Shown here in pieces: positions 34,216 to 34,937 of a stretch of DNA of 34,937 nucleotides; the first letter of the stretch is position 1; each line of letters opens with the position of its first letter. Source of the DNA: Chloroflexota bacterium (GTDB taxonomy: Bacteria > Chloroflexota > Anaerolineae > Anaerolineales > Villigracilaceae); the NCBI GenBank assembly GCA_023459215.1, contig JAEWVF010000092.1:1-34937 (forward strand), written 5' to 3'. A program made the position numbers and the translations under genes. The notes under the pieces were generated by a model. The model had not been told where the DNA came from. It saw only the letters and a program-made list of their open reading frames with translations, and did not search any database.

Positions 34216-34937
34216 TTGGAAGCGAAAAATCGGTGAGAAATCGAGATTGGATTTGATCGAGTAGTGAACCCAATCCAAACCGAGTCTGAAAAGACTTTTA
34301 TCAACGCGATCTGTGCGGTCAATCAAGCCGACTTTCTTTTCAGTGATGACTAGCAGACCCTGACAAGCCATCCAAAGATAGGCCATGCAAGCAGCCAGGA
34401 GTAAACGGCTCAGGCGGTTCGGATCGGCCAAATGGCTTTTGTGCAGGTGAAAACCGCGGCTTTTCTGATCAGAGAAGAAGGTTTCGATTTGGAATCGGCG
34501 ACGGTAATATCTGCAAGCCTGATAGCCATTATCCAGGCTGGTTACCAAATAGAGTGATCCATCATAACGGCTGCTCCACCAGCCAACCAGGTTCAAACGC
34601 AACGCAGCTTCCTGGGTAAAACCAACCTGATGGCGCTGGAAAACTTGTCCTTTTGCCAATGGATAAGTGCCAATCGGCTGACTTTGTAAGCCTTCTTGTA
34701 CATAGATTTGCGGGGATGTCCGCAAAACAAAGTCCCAACGTGGTTGTTGCTTGACCCATAATAACATTTGAGTGGTGTCGTACTCTGCATCGCCCAACAA
34801 AACAACCTGCGCATCCGTTGGTACCAACGACAACACTTTGGCAAGCGCCTCTATGTGGCGTTCAGCAGTTGTGTGGCCTTTCTTGCCTTTGTAAACAACC
34901 CAACATAAGGGCAAAGCACGCTTTTGATACAGCACGC
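34186..34937 (-). mobile_element. IS4-family insertion sequence, transposase C-terminal part
   Basis: The open frame runs from the stop at 34186 to the window edge (about 250 codons), so the N-terminus is missing. Motifs: VVLLGDAEYDTTQMLLW (second acidic residue region) and YYRRRFQIETFFSDQKSRG, the Y-(2)-R-(3)-E-(6)-K signature of IS4-family transposases, with E the third catalytic residue. CWVVYKGKKGHTTAERH lies upstream. The left end of the element is near 34180, inside the TOPRIM-like gene. The terminal repeat cannot be fixed without the other end. The transposase reads against the ATPase operon. Confidence 0.9.

Overview
The window looks like a chromosomal segment of a Chloroflexota bacterium, probably class Anaerolineae. 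This is inferred from gene content: F420 biosynthesis genes, a SUF operon with a SufR-type regulator, a surface protein with a long Thr/Pro linker and an anchor-Q-like beta-helix domain, and many interspersed palindromic repeats. No rRNA or tRNA was seen, so the placement is not proven.

Layout. (1) 1-3318, minus strand: a cofactor F420 block of an LLM-class F420 oxidoreductase (cut by the window edge), cofC, cofD, a flavin/F420-binding split-barrel protein and a small unknown gene. (2) 3561-9800, minus strand: the SUF operon, transcribed sufC, sufB, sufD, small unknown protein, sufS, sufU, Rieske ferredoxin. A near-consensus promoter and a perfect leader hairpin lie in front of it. (3) 10059-11045, plus strand: the divergent sufR-like regulator and a DUF59/MIP18 Fe-S assembly gene with their own promoter. 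(4) 11303-14581: a 1092-residue secreted protein (beta-helix, Thr/Pro linker, seven FG-GAP/VCBS repeats). (5) 14582-18170: a graveyard of at least three Rhs/YD-repeat fragments, a 131-bp block present twice, a nucleotidyltransferase gene pair that may be toxin-antitoxin-like, and a possible immunity protein. (6) 18170-19264: a P1-family peptidase.

(7) 19341-29029, plus strand: a seven-gene cluster of SWIM zinc-finger protein, membrane protein, DUF5691 protein, MoxR AAA+ ATPase, second membrane protein, DUF5682 protein and CoxE-like VWA protein. Four of the seven match the uncharacterised Escherichia coli yehQ/L/M/P set in domain type, and the last three also in approximate length. The two membrane proteins are additions. 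This is the best candidate for an undescribed system. (8) 29033-32645, minus strand: an EFR1-type flavodoxin-ferredoxin and a short class II UvrA; a near-identical 26-bp box lies upstream of both. (9) 32870-34937: an AT-rich ABC-type ATPase followed by a probable TOPRIM/DUF4276-like gene cut by an IS4-family insertion that runs off the window. This resembles a broken two-gene defence module.

A recurring theme is palindromic repeats of several families in the spacers. Some enter coding sequence: an in-frame addition in UvrA, an in-frame insert in the DUF5682 protein, the C-terminal tail of the DUF5691 protein, the N-terminus of the VWA protein, and a frameshift in an Rhs gene.
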